The notes under the pieces are model-generated. The model saw only the letters and a list, made by a program, of their open reading frames with translations, was not told the DNA's origin and made no database searches. Shown here one piece after another: positions 11,489-23,445 of a stretch of 64,000 nucleotides of DNA. The stretch comes from Mallotus nudiflorus (Eukaryota; Streptophyta; Magnoliopsida; Malpighiales; Euphorbiaceae): positions 1,178,001-1,242,000 of the forward strand of contig CANTUR010000126.1 of the NCBI GenBank assembly GCA_947683625.1, in the 5' to 3' direction. The position numbers and the translations under genes were made by a program. Numbering within the stretch: position 1 is the first letter of the stretch; each line of letters begins with the position of its first letter.

Positions 11489-12430
11489 ATGGCAGGACAA
11501 ATTATTCCCACCTCTTTTTCTCCTTCTCTTTCTCCTTCTCGTCCTATGACTACTACAACAAATCATAATCTGTCCATTAAATTAACCTCTAGAAATTTCC
11601 TCACCTGGAAAACCCAATTCCAACCTCTCCTTAATTACCATAAACTTACAGGTATTGCACCACCAACTACAACTACAACTAATCCTCCTACTCCCAATCC
11701 AAAATATACCGAATGGCATAAAAAAGACCAACTTTTACTCTTATAGATTTTCTCTTCTCTTTTTGAAGAAGTTTTTCCCTATGTTATTGGCATGACTATA
11801 TCTTTTGCGGCTTGGCATGCACTAAAAAGTGCTTTTGGTTCTGTATCTTAGAACCGTCAATTACAACTCCACATTGAACTTCAAGAATTTAAGAAAAATG
11901 ACTTATTAGTCACTCAATATTTGCAAAAAGCCAAAGCTTTAGCCGATGAACTTAGAGCAGTAAGTAGATCTCTTTCTCCTGCAGAATTCAATGCAATTAT
12001 CTACCGCAACCTTGGCTATGAATTTCATAGCATTATTACAGCTTTAAATCAGTGACCCACACCAATTACATTCCAAGAACTTAATGGGCAATTGGTGGCT
12101 CATGAAATTCTCATTAAAAATATTCATGAACCACCCATTGCTCACATTGCAAGGCAAAAATTTTCTGGTTCTTCCTCTTGGCCTTGACCTCTCATGACAT
12201 CACCTACTTCACCCTTTCCTAATAATCAGAGACCTTCCTTCTCCTTTCGCCGGAATCGCTCTCAACAATGTCAGATATGCAGCTTTCATAATCATATAGT
12301 TGATAAGTGTCGTCACCGCTATGAACCTCGCAATCAAGTCACCTCTCCCTAGTCTCATTATACGAACAACACTGGTCTGATTCCTTATTATGGTTTTGGC
12401 ACTACATCACCTCCTTACACAACTGCATTT
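11489..12430 (+). pseudogene. Copia gag remnant
   Basis: Starts at an ATG 22 bases past the LTR (MAGQIIPTSF...). The NLSIKLTSRNFLTWKTQF segment is the usual start of the Copia gag domain; an LQEFKKNDLLVTQYL stretch and a zinc-knuckle remnant (CQICSFHNHIVDKC, a CCHC box) follow in the same frame. In-frame stops occur at about 11743, 11850, 12052, 12186 and 12350. It would package element RNA if intact. Confidence 0.85.
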
Positions 12431-12439
12431 CATCCCAAC

Positions 12440-12820
12440 CCTAGGCACCCAAATACTGGTGCTTCCCATCACATGACATCGGATTCCTCTCATCTTGTCA
12501 ATCAGGTTCCTTATGCTAGTAATGATAAAATTATTGTTGGCAATGGTCAGAGCTTTCCTATCATACATACTGGTAAGTCATTCCATCGTTCTCCATACTC
12601 TGATAAGGATTTCATTTTAAAAAATTTGCTTTATGTTCCAAATATTCAAAAATATTTACTCTCTGTCCAAAAATTCACTACTGATAATTCTTGCTTTTTT
12701 GAATTTTGGCCTAACCATTTTTCTATCAAGGACCAGAAAACCAAGGTAACCCTGTTACGAGGCCGGAGTGAGAATGGGCTGTATGTGATGCCACCATCCT
12801 CCATTCTATCAAAATAAGCA
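12440..12820 (+). pseudogene. Copia protease-region remnant
   Basis: Open from 12473 to 12817. Starts with a TGASHHMTSD segment (the DTGASxHM aspartic protease site with the first Asp changed to Asn, NTGASHHM), then IIVGNGQSFPI and LKNLLYVPNIQKYLLSV, standard for the Copia protease to GAG-pre-integrase region. The catalytic Asp appears lost. Confidence 0.8.
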
Positions 12821-12839
12821 TTTCTCACTGAATCTACCT

Positions 12840-13700
12840 CTTTTGCAGACTGGCATGCTCGCTTGGGTCATCCACAACATTTAGAGATCATCATTTACCT
12901 ATTTCCAATTCAATAAATTCTAGTTGTTCTTCGTGTCATTTAAGCAAATTAGCTAAATTACCTTTTGCTAATGTCGAGCATACTACAGATGCTCCTTTTT
13001 AAATTATTCATTCAGACATTTGGGGTCCCTTCCCCAGTCACCTCTTATCATGGTTTTCATTATTTTATTTTGTTTGTTGATGATTTCACTAGATTTACTT
13101 GGATTTATTTTCTTAAAAATAAAAGTGATGCTCATTTTGTGTTTCTTAACTTTGAATCGTATGTACATCGACAATTCAATTCCAAAATTAAAGCTTTTCA
13201 CTCAGATTAGGGCGGAGAATTTCAAAAATTACATAAGCATTTTGAAATAAATGGCATTGTTTATCGCATAGCTTGCCCATACACACATGAATAGAACGGG
13301 TTATCTGAATGAAAAATTTGTCATATTGTTGACACCGGTTTGAAATTATTAGGCCATTCTCATGTGCCATTTCATTTTTGGACTTATGCTTTTCGTACAA
13401 CTATAAATTTAATTAATGCATTGCCCACCTCTACTTTAAATGATGAATCTTCATTTCAAAAATTATTTCGTACATCTCCAAAATATTTGGAAACAAAAAT
13501 TTTTGGTTGTGCCATATTTCCTAACCTTCGCCCATAAAATAAACATAAATTTGCTTTTAGAAGCAAAGAATGTGTTTATTTAGGCAATTCTCATAATCAT
13601 GCTGGCTTTGATTGTTTTGATCCATCCTCTAATAAAATTTACATTTTCCGAAATGCTCATTTTAATGAGCAAAACTTCCCTTTTTCACATGTCACCAGCC
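12840..13700 (+). pseudogene. Copia integrase remnant
   Basis: Opens with the GAG-pre-integrase motif DWHARLGHPQ, then the catalytic core: FVDDFTRFTWIYFLK, FHSD followed by a stop then GGEF, and NGLSE where the family has NG-x-x-E. TINLINALPT, LFRTSPKY and LRVFGC-type blocks follow. Several stops and a frame change between 12900 and 12965 (CSSCHL knuckle region). Not functional. Confidence 0.85.
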
Positions 13701-14148
13701 CCACTTCATCATCACATCCCTATGTAGACCTGTGTCTCACATGGCAAGCACCACTCAATTCGGCTTCCACTATAGGTAAGTCTCTACCTTCCCTTAATTT
13801 GTTACATGAACCCACACCTAATTCCACTCAAATTCTATAACCTTTATCCCTCCCTCCAATCCCACCTTTATCCAAAAACTCATCATCACATCCACTCACA
13901 GCAACCCACCCATCATCTATACTCGCAACAACCCTTATCTCACTTGTACCTACAATCCCATCTTTATCAAACAACCTGTCCCACCACTACCCACTACAAC
14001 CCTCATTTCACCCAACAACTCACCATCCAATCCTTCCTCTTCCCCATCATCTTCTTCACGCAAATTTAGACTGTTACATGAAATATATCAACAGTCTGAT
14101 CCCTCATCGCAACAAACCTCAACCTTATCCTCATCCCCTCTCCACCAA
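13700..14148 (+). other. Copia integrase-RT linker, Pro/Ser/Thr-rich, ends at breakpoint
   Basis: Low-complexity, C-rich coding-strand sequence (runs of CCCAC/ACCCACC) as usual between Copia integrase and reverse transcriptase. It stops at about 14148, where sequence switches to an inverted LTR fragment. No RT motif is present anywhere in the element. Confidence 0.6.
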
Positions 14149-15527
14149 TAGTATTAATTAGTTAAAAATAGTAATTAATTTGTAAAAAAAAATCATTTTA
14201 TTACCTTAAATAATTATAAACTCAACACTAACATAATATTTAACTATAATTAACACAAAATTACACATTTACCCCTATAATATCAAATGTCCAATATACT
14301 TAATAATTTCCTCAAAAATTATAAAATCATTAAAATTATTTAAACAACATAATTTATACTAATATCAACCAAAACACTTATTTAACCAATAATTTCTATA
14401 AAAATACATATTTATTCTATTAATTCCAAAACACACATAAATTGTATAAAATTTCATAAAAATTATTTTATCAACAAATAACATTCTAATATCAACTAAA
14501 ACACACAATTAAACTCTAATTTCAACCAAAAATACACATTTAACTCAATGTCCAAACTTTACATAAAGTATAAATATTTCTAAAAATTACACAACATTCT
14601 CAAAAATTAATTTCTCAACACCAAAATTAATAACAATATATAATAACAATAATTTAACCAAATTCATAATTTAATTAATTAATTAACAAAAATTAATTTT
14701 TAATTATTAAAATATTCAATAATTAACCAAAAATCAAAAAAATTAGAAAAATAAATTAAAAATATTTATGAGTAGATTAAGATGCATAGATCAATATTTC
14801 AAAAAGGAAATTATCAAAAAATCAATTAAACTCAAGCTAAAAAAAATTAAGAAGAAATTTGACACTAAAAATAATTATAAAAATTACATAAAAATCACAA
14901 AAATTATAATCTCAACTCTAAAATTAATAATAATTAATAATAACGCCAAATATACCAAATGTATAATTTTAATAATTAATTTACAAAAATTAATAAAATA
15001 TTAAAAAAATACTAAAAAAATTCACAAAAATTAAAATAAATTCCAAAAATTCAAAAAAAAATTTGTAGAGGTAGATTAAGCTTCCAAGAATCACTTTTGT
15101 GAAGGGAGTTTGCAAGATTCAAACAATATCATGCTAAAAAAAAATTTGAAACCCTGAAGCTCCAAAAATAAAAATTCAATAAAACTCAAGAAATGGACAT
15201 TTTGAGTTAAAACGGAAGCTAGATTAGTACTCACTGGTGTTAGAGGAGAAGAAAGAGACCAGAAGCTCAAGAAACGGTGGCCGGAAAGTGATGGACACAG
15301 TGATAGGGGAAGAATCGGACGGTGCAAGGAGAGAGATGAAGTCTTTGGGAGATTTTTTTGTTTTTGGCTCACGTTGCTTTTTAATGTGATGCTGTGTGTG
15401 TGTTTGGTGGTTTAGTACATGTAATGTACGTATGTATGTGTGTATATATATATATATATTATATTAATAAAACTTTGTATTATAATAATAATACTTTAAC
15501 CAAATGAATCTACACCATACAAATAAT

Positions 15528-15584
<57 letters not shown>

Positions 15585-15969
15585 CATATAATAAAAATAA
15601 ACACACACACATGCACAAATACATAAATCCAAGTTAATATATATATAATACATAAAATAACAATTCAATTAATAAAATAATTTATTAACAAAATAAATAG
15701 TGAAATTTGATAAAACAATAATAGAATTAACAATGCTCTAAATTAAATATTATTAAAATAGTTCTATCCAAAATAATAATTATAAATAATACAAATTAAA
15801 TGTCCAAAATAATAAGTTTCAAAATAAATATTTATGGAGAAAATTTAATTAAATATAAAATCATAGTAATTAATCACAAATAATGAAAATAATCAATAAA
15901 ATCTTCAAATTTTATTAAGACTGCATATATCATTTTAAAATAAAATAATTTAAAAACCAGGATTGTTAC
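14149..15969 (-). repeat. Inverted, truncated Tekay-family LTR inside the Copia element
   Basis: On the minus strand it starts TGTAACAATCCTGG at 15969 and follows the LTR order: ATATGCAGTCTT, AT-rich, a GTGTGTATATATATA run, a GC-richer block (15060-15400), and a donor-like CCA|GTGAGTACT at about 15226-15240. It ends near 14149 at a point matching about 6215 in the first LTR, so the 3' half (acceptor and hairpin block) is missing. Small open frames at 14768 and 15091 are non-coding parts of it. It has replaced the Copia RT. Confidence 0.75.
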
Positions 15970-16141
15970 AGAATTGGACTACCATTTTGTTCGTGAACAA
16001 GTATCTTCAGGATTTCTTAAACTAAGTTTTGTCAAACGTCAAGATCAACTCACCAACTTATTCACCAAATCCTTGCCATCAGCTCACTTTCGGAATCTAT
16101 TTTCTCAGCTTCCTCTGCGTGATGCCATGGATTTGCGGGGA
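15970..16141 (+). pseudogene. Copia RNase H C-terminus and polypurine tract
   Basis: In frame: LDYHFVREQVSSG..., then RQDQLTNLFTKSLPSAHF, ending in DLRGC before a stop; this is the universal C-terminal end of Copia Pol (DQxADxxTKxL). It is followed by GGATTTGCGGGGA, a polypurine tract just before the LTR. Only the last ~55 codons remain. Confidence 0.85.
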
Positions 16142-16371
16142 TGTTGAGATAGCATGTTGATAAGTCTTAGTTATATTTTTGTTTCAGTATTGTTAGACTG
16201 TTGAGATAACATGTTGATAAGTCTTAGCTATATTTCTGTTTCAGTATTATTAGGATTGTCATTAGTTTAGTTAATATTGTATTTATCTCTTTAACTTGTA
16301 TCGTCCTATATATACATATATATACAGCCTTGTACTCATTTTATAAAATATAATACATCAAAACTTTCACA
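16142..16371 (+). repeat. Copia 3' LTR
   Basis: TGTTGAGATAGC ... TTTCACA, 230 bp, with the same doubled ~57 bp unit as the 5' LTR. It is slightly longer through a TATATACA repeat near 16308-16325. Confidence 0.88.
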
Positions 16372-17872
16372 CGGAACACGCTTATATTCATCTTTTCCAA
16401 ACCGGAAGAGTGTGACCGCATTCTCTAACACAAGCCTTGGACTGTCCATCGACACTTGCTGGTGTTTATAGAGTGGGATCCCCATCTCGCCGAAGAGGAA
16501 CTGGATTTCACATTAGAGTGTTTTTGGATTCAAGTTAATGGTTTACCACCCAACCAAATATGTCCAGCACATGCAAAGAGGATTGCAACATCGATGTTCA
16601 TCAAGTTAAAGAAAATGGATGACACCCTCTACTTCGGTGAAGATTTTGATCATATAATGAGAATCAAAGAAAGGGTTAACCGAACAAAACATCTTCCTCT
16701 TAGTTTCAAGTACAAAATAGCTTTTACAAACAAGTGGATCATGGTTTAATATGAAAGACTGCAAATCATCTGCTAGCTTTGTGGCTTTTTTTTATCACTT
16801 CACCAGAAATTGTCACAGGTTCACAACTAAAGAGGAAATTACTTTCCAAATGAACAACTATCTTGACTATGGCCTTTGGATTCCTACGAATCTAAGGAAA
16901 ACCAGTCCATTTTGGGTGAGCCAAGTCATTCCACCAAAACAAAACCCGACGTAGCTTTCTCAAAAGTTTGACAGGTTATCTCTACAGAATTCTCCAATAG
17001 CAGCACGTGTGGCTCAAAACCAGAAGCAAGACAATGAAAAGGAGCCATCTGGGGATCATCAACTTTTGCTTCTGGGAGAAGTTTCGGCTGCAGCACCAAG
17101 TTATGATATTGCAACCACCTACAACCTAGAAAATCTAATTTTTGTCAGAGTAAGGATGTCCTCGCCTGCTCTTGTCCTCAGCCTCAGCGGCATTCAGGAA
17201 GAAAAGAAGCGACACGTGATTTAATGGAAGTTATCACACAGGAGGCTAATGAAGATAGGGTGCTTAGACAAGAAGAGCTAAAAAATGACACAGACTCCTA
17301 AGAATTGTAGCCTATTCAAAGTAATACCATTTTGTATCAAATGGAAAAGGCCATACGTTCCTTAGAATTTTTGGTGGGCTCAGGAGCTAAACCCATGGAG
17401 AAAAACAAAGCCAATAAACCACTTGAAAGGAAAATTAGGAAAATTCAAGATGAAGGAATTGACAAGGTCTTCTCCCAAAAAGCTAACCAAAATATAAACT
17501 ACTGTTTAATCATAAGTGAACCTTGAGGAGTTCACACCACACCCTTAGAAGCAAGACAGTAATTTGATTGAGCTGTATTAGGCTCCTGAAGTAAAAAACA
17601 TTACTATTGATTGCATATTATTAGTAATTTTTGTGACTTCTTTATGGATCTTTTTGCTATTGTTATTAGGATTAAAAATCTTTTAGTTTGTTTATGTTTT
17701 ATGCTGATATAGTGGTTGCTGAATGTGGAGCAGGCCCCTTGCAGGGATGGCTTATTTATCATCCCTTGATTTTGTTTTGTATTTCTACCTCTAGGTGGAT
17801 TTATTGTTTCCCCCCTAGATGGGTGTTCTTGGTTTCAATGAAATCATCATTCAAAAAAAAAAAAAAAAAAGA
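16372..17872 (+). pseudogene. LINE remnant: DUF4283, zinc knuckle, 3' end with poly-A
   Basis: Continues the 10912-11254 piece after the Copia insertion. An open stretch (16456-16749) gives LVFIEWDPHLAEEELDF..FWIQVNGLPP...CPAHAKRI, the second half of DUF4283. Next comes YERLQIIC-stop-LCG...H.....C, a broken zinc knuckle. 16950-17530 holds low-similarity ORF1 tail pieces. 17530-17872 has the look of a LINE 3' untranslated end finishing in (A)18. No endonuclease or reverse transcriptase is seen, so the middle is deleted. Confidence 0.6.
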
Positions 17873-18118
17873 AATGGACGCTCTTGGTAGGGGTTATTCA
17901 GGATAATGCGTAGTCATTTGGAAATGGCATCGAGTTATTGTCTGATAATTGAGGATTGTAAAGTTTTAGCCACCAGAGTTACTCACCAGCTTGCAAAGAG
18001 CAGAATGCTCTTTGATAGGTTCAAGGAAGGAGTGGAATGATAGTCCCTACTTTTTGTATGGGGCTTTGGTTTCTGATAATAATTAAATAATAGGCTATTT
18101 TTCAAAAAAAAAAAAAAA
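17873..18118 (+). mobile_element. Second LINE-like 3' end with poly-A
   Basis: About 230 bases with a short translated piece (ASSYCLIIEDCKVL... HQLAKSRM) resembling the RNase H-like C-terminus of plant L1 LINEs. It ends in CTATTTTTC followed by (A)15 at 18103-18117. It looks like another 5'-truncated LINE copy placed directly after the first poly-A. Assignment rests on weak similarity plus the poly-A tail. Confidence 0.4.
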
Positions 18119-18144
18119 CAATCAAATATTTATATATTTATAAC

Positions 18145-18185
<41 letters not shown>

Positions 18186-18478
18186 AAATGCTGAATTTTA
18201 ATCATTAAACCAAAAATTTAATGAGTGTTTATTTTCATATTTCTATAATTCATTATAAATTTTAATATGTTAAATTTTAAAAATTTTGATTTTTACTGAA
18301 AATAAAATATTTATTATAGGTTTTTAATATTAATTTTTTACTAAAATACTATTATACACATTCTAATGCTAATCAAATTCTACAAGATTTTATATAATAG
18401 TATTTTTTTAATTTCAAATCGCTTAATAATTTTTCTGAACCATGAGAAGTTCTATTTAAATTTTTTTTAATATTATAT
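18119..18478. repeat. AT-rich tandem unit A, left part
   Basis: Begins with a (TA)n run (18143-18183), then AT-rich sequence that aligns with 22182-22480 and, partly, 31855-31985. The unit is interrupted at 18478 by the solo LTR and continues at 21770. No coding potential. Confidence 0.7.
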
Positions 18479-21255
18479 TGTCACGATCCAAAACAGGGGT
18501 CATGACCCCGGCGCTAAGGAACGGGAATTCTTTTGAATCTGGAACTCGTAGCAAGTCTAAAATAAATTAAAACATGAAAATAATAATAACAACATAATTG
18601 AGTAAAATATTATGCAGCATAATAAAAATCATAATATCAAAATAATAATCCATCACGGGATTTAAATCAAATCTTCATCTTATATAAGTAAACTTTTAAT
18701 ACAAATCCAGTTCAAATATAATACAACATCTTTTCAACAATTTTACAACTACTTGCAGTGTCTAGATCATAAAATAAAACTCAAGGGAGCATTTTACATA
18801 AAGAAGTCGGGGCGGAAGATATCCGGCGTACAGGCCTACTACTGAGGTCTGAAGACGATGACTCTCCTGAAAAATATTCAACGGAGGGGAGTCAGACCTC
18901 ACTGAGTGAATTACTATAATATATATACATGCATACTAAATGACAATGCAAACAGTCAACAGTACATATATCTAATATGTATATATACAAGCAAATACAC
19001 ACAGATGCAATAAAATCATTTTATATATTTTATTGAAAATCATCGTTTATGAAGGATCAAATAGAACCTAGAAAATCGCAACCTCAAAACAGTGTTAGAC
19101 AACACTCTAGCCATACAGGCTCACTTATTCCAAATAAGTTCACTTGTTCCATCTGGACAGTAGACTGGCCCCGAGACACTAAGTCAACCGAGCTCCAGCA
19201 GTCTGACTGTCAGTGTGATTGGCCCCCGAGACACTTGGTCAACTGAGCTCCAGCAATCACACCTCCAAACCATATCTCACACATCAAACAAATCAAATCC
19301 AATTAATATCCTCGAACAAGTTAGTAATTAACTTAAATGCTATAAGCGTACCAATACGTATTCGGTTCTAGTGCTACCCACTAGGTAGTACGTTCTATTG
19401 ATATCCTTCATTATAATATAAAACATACATTCATAAAATGTAAATGATGCATGAATTGAATAAAACAACAACATAAACCATATATATACTAGAAATATAC
19501 CAAAAATAAATCAGGTATATTTAGAGTATATATACGTCAAATAAATCCAATATAATTGTAAAATAAACTAAATATATATTTAAAAACATTTTAAATATAA
19601 TTGTTTAAATAAGCATGCATATAATTTACAATATACTAAAAATAAACCAAAGATAAACCAAGAATAAACTAAAAATAAACTTAAATACTAATTGAGTTAT
19701 TTATGCATATTTAATCAAAATAACATATATTTCTAAACCATGCACCCTAAAGCATATATATATAGAATAGGTAACTCACACTTAGTGCGCTCCTTGAGAC
19801 GGATCCGATAAGCCTGGTCCACTAGGCCTCGATCTCAGCGTAACCTAAACAAACAAAAAATAATAGACATCAGAATAAACTTAACAGAAAATCTTAGAAA
19901 CTCGATCTAGAATATTGGACACAGAATCAAAATTAGGGTTCGACTGGATATCACGTTTTACGAGAATCCTACCAAAAATCCGGCAGAACTTCCCTTGTAA
20001 AATGGACATCTCTCTACTCAAAGAGTAGAGCCGGCCCTGCAAAGAAACACACTTCAAAAAATAGACACAGAATCACATTGACAATCCTTCGGTCGGACTC
20101 CAAACTACAGTTTACCGACCGAGGTCCACAATTCACAAAACGATTACAAAATATCAAAAATACCCTTATATCATAGAAATACATTTAATAAGTAGAAATT
20201 ACGTAATTAACCCTAAAACACAGTAAAAACCGATAAAAACTCATTTTATTAGAAAAATCGTATATTATATATATATAATTGAAAATAATTTACGAAAAAT
20301 AGTTTTAATTAGTTAAAAATACTAAATAATTTTTAGAAATCATTTTTATACCTTAAATAACTATTAAAAGCAATTTAATTACATTTTTAGCCAATTTAAG
20401 GTAAAATTACCAAAATACCCCTATATATATAAATATACTAAAATTAATCCAAAAATTCACCAAAAATAGTATAATTATCCAAAAATTAATTTTCTCAACA
20501 TATTTATCAATAATATCACTAAATAAACTTAATTAACCAATTAATTTCAATTAAAAACACAATTAACCCTATTTTATCAAAATTACATAAACTAATTAAA
20601 TTCAAAATAAATACATAGAAATTCATAAAAATTCCAAAAAAATTTCTATAATTCATTTAACATCTATATTTATCATAAAACACAATTTCATAATTTAATT
20701 AATTAATTTTCGAAAATTAGAAAATAATAATAAAATATTTAAAAATACCCAAAAATCAAAATAATTCCCAAAAATTCTACAAAAATTCACACATGTAGAT
20801 TAAGCTAAGGGGAACAACATTTGTGAAGGAATTTTTCATGAATCAATCAATTCTAAGTCAAAAAAATTAAGAACCCTAAAATGGCCGAATTACCAAAATC
20901 AAAACCTAAGCAATTCTAGACCATTTTAAAATGAAACAAAGCTTAGAATCACACTCGCCGGATCTCAAGGAGAAGAAATAGACCGGCGGTATCGAAAATG
21001 GTGGCCGGAAACGCCGTGAATGACAGTGGCTTAAGTTTCGGCTTCCCGAGCTTATTCCGGCCAAATCACGACGGAATAGGGAGCTGCTGGCGGCGGGGAA
21101 GGCTGGGAAGTAGGTGGCACGCCGAGAGGCACACCGATGGTGAGAAAACTGGATGGCAGACGGTGGAACGGCGAGGAGAACGATCGGGGAAGAAGGAGAA
21201 GCTTCAATGGCACACTTGTAAATAACTCAAACTTTATATTTTGTTTAAATAATAA

Positions 21256-21289
<34 letters not shown>

Positions 21290-21764
21290 TTTTACACTAT
21301 ATATTGAAATAATATAAACTCACACACATTAATATATACACCACACACATATAATTTAATATATTAAATAATTTGTACACTAAAAACAATTAATTAAATA
21401 ATATTAAAACTAATTAATAAATAATAAAATAAAATAAAATAAATATTAGGGTAATTAATTAAACCCTAGTTAAATAAATAAATACACATATATACGTTAT
21501 TTAGTACTTTAAAAGTGCATATGAGTTCATGCAAATATGGAAATCTATTTAAAATAATTAATAATAAATAATTTACGTGTCAATTTCCTCGGAAATACAA
21601 GTCCCGGAAAAATTTTACGTAAAGTGCTTAAAATAACATAAAATAAATAAAAATAAATTTTAATTAAATAACAACTCATGAAAATATCATAAATATATAC
21701 AAAAATTATTAACACTGCATATCCCGATGCAGTATAAAAATATTTAAAAACACGGGATATTACA
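18479..21764 (-). mobile_element. Solo Tekay-family LTR (3286 bp) with TSD TATAT
   Basis: Read on the minus strand it starts TGTAATATCCCGTG and ends GATCGTGACA. The 5-base direct repeat TATAT flanks it (18474-18478, 21765-21769). The interrupted sequence resumes exactly, as shown by the uninterrupted paralogue at 22470-22510. This is the product of recombination between two LTRs of a full element. Internal order is as in the other copies: the GC-richer block at 20940-21220 (rc), the acceptor-like TTTCTTTGCAG|GG at about 20036, and the conserved hairpin block at 19950-20036. The open frame at 20998-21225 lies in the leader-like block and is not considered a gene. Confidence 0.92.
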
Positions 21765-21769
21765 TATAT

Positions 21770-22181
21770 ATACTCTAATAGTAATTTAATAGTCTAAAAA
21801 TAAATTCTATTATATTTAAAAATAATGACAATAAAAATTAAAAAGATAAAATTAATGTAATATATTTAATTTGTAATTTATTTAGTTAACTTTTTCTCTT
21901 TATAAAAATTTTTATTTTAAAATACATATGTTTTATTTAATATAAAATATTTTAATTATACTACATCTAAAATATTACTACTTTTCTTTTTTATTAGAAA
22001 TTATGTTTTTTGTTCTAATTAAAATATCCACCTTTTATTCGATTAAAAACAAAATTTCCTTTTTATTAAAAGTACACACATGTGTGTAGTTTTATAATTT
22101 ATTAAAATTATTTAATAATTATATTAAAATGTATATATTATTTAAAGTTTGTATAACGCGAGAATTCATAACTACTATACA
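21770..22181. repeat. AT-rich tandem unit A, right part
   Basis: Continues the sequence cut by the solo LTR (CTCTAATAGTAATTTAATAGTC...). Aligns with 22490-22990 of the next unit and ends with a TATAACGCGAGAATTCATAACT-like junction shared by all units. Confidence 0.7.
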
Positions 22182-22803
22182 ATAAATGTTGAGTTTTAAA
22201 GTCTTTAAGCTAAAAATTTGATAAATGTTTATTTTCATATTTAAATATTTATCCTTAAATTTAATGTGTCAAATTTTAAAAAATCCTGATTGTTAAAAAT
22301 AAAATATTTATTATAATTTTTTAGAATTATTATTTTTAACTAAAACACTATTAAACATATTTCAATACTACTCAAATTTTAAAAGTTTTTATATAATACA
22401 TATTTTTTAATCTCACATCACTCAATCTTTTTTTGGCTAAACTATTAGAAATTCTATTTTTAAATTTTTCTTAATATTATACATACTCCAATAGTAATTT
22501 AATAGTCTCAAAATAAATTCTATTATATTTAAAAATAATGAAAATAAAAATTAAAAAAATAAAATTAATGTAATATATTTTATTTTTAATTTATTTAGTT
22601 ATCTTTTTCTCTTTATGAAAACTTTTATTTTAAAATATATATGTTTTATTCAATATAAAACATTTTAATTATATTACATCTAAAATACTAATCTATCATT
22701 AAAACATTCATCTTTTATTCAATTAAAAATAAAATTTTATTTTTATTTAATTTAAGTAAAAATACGTAACTTATAAATTATTTTTATTTTATTTCTCTAA
22801 TTA

Positions 22804-22854
<51 letters not shown>

Positions 22855-23005
22855 CTTTTAATTATTATAATAACTTTCTAAATTTTAACTTTTATATTTA
22901 ATTAATTTGTAGTTTTAAATTTATTAAAATTATTTAATAATTATATTAAAATTTATATATTATTTAAAATTTACATAACTTGTGAATTCACAACTAATTA
23001 AAATT
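22182..23005. repeat. AT-rich tandem unit B
   Basis: Direct repeat of unit A (GTTGAGTTTTAAAGTC..., ending ACTTGTGAATTCACAACT), with a (TA)n run at 22809-22853. A third partial copy lies at 31843-32600. Function unknown; probably an old non-autonomous element or satellite-like repeat. Confidence 0.7.
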
Positions 23006-23445
23006 AATTTTACACATAAATCATAAAATATAATTATAAAATTTCTATAATTTAATATTTTTTTTCTTCCCGCTCTCGATTCTATTAAAAACTCTTACCG
23101 GAATTTTTTTTTTTTTAACAAATCAGATTTTTTTTTAAAAGAAGAACTGAGGGGTCAAACACCAATATCTTTTTTTTCTGTTATCTTATATTGAACAAAA
23201 TAAATAATTGAGGGTTCAATATACAAAAAAAAAATGTGTGCATAATATGCAATTGTTTAGATAGGTAGGGTCTATTAAACAAACAATAAAATCGTGGGGG
23301 CATTTTTGCCAATTAATAAACCTAAGCAGTGGGTTTGATTTTTCCCATTTCAAGTCGAAATATCGAAGCAGAAAAACATAAGCGAAAAGAAAAAAAAAAA
23401 AGGAATTTGAAGGATAGGAGACCCCAAAAAGAAAAAGAAAAGAAA
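23006..23445 (+). promoter_or_regulatory. Promoter and 5' leader region of LOLITA-like copy 1
   Basis: About 440 bases upstream of the start codon, retained in copy 2 (32600-33048) with few changes. It has T-tracts, the block GTAGGGTCTATTAAACAAAC, a GTGGGGGCATTTTTGCC segment and a purine-rich leader (GAAGCAGAAAAAC, then GA/AAG runs) just before the ATG. No clear TATA box can be assigned. The polypurine leader is likely the 5' UTR. Confidence 0.45.

Larger units (their letters stand above)
11250..16376 (+). mobile_element. Ty1/Copia retrotransposon with flanking duplication
   Basis: Two LTRs (213 and 230 bp) bound an internal region whose order is gag, GAG-pre-integrase, integrase, then the end of RNase H, which is Copia order. 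Target-site duplication: TGGAA at 11250-11254 and CGGAA at 16372-16376, one base different. The element sits inside a LINE ORF1 remnant. Its RT and most of its RNase H are absent, replaced by an inverted Tekay LTR fragment (14149-15969). Many stops break the frame, so it is non-autonomous and dead. Confidence 0.88.

Noticed and set aside
15091..15372. 93-codon minus-strand frame
   Set aside because: Falls in the same leader-like block of the inverted LTR fragment and has no conserved product.
20998..21225. GC-richer 75-codon frame that looks gene-like
   Set aside because: Lies on the opposite strand of the leader-like block of a solo LTR; equivalent blocks in other LTR copies do not keep the frame.
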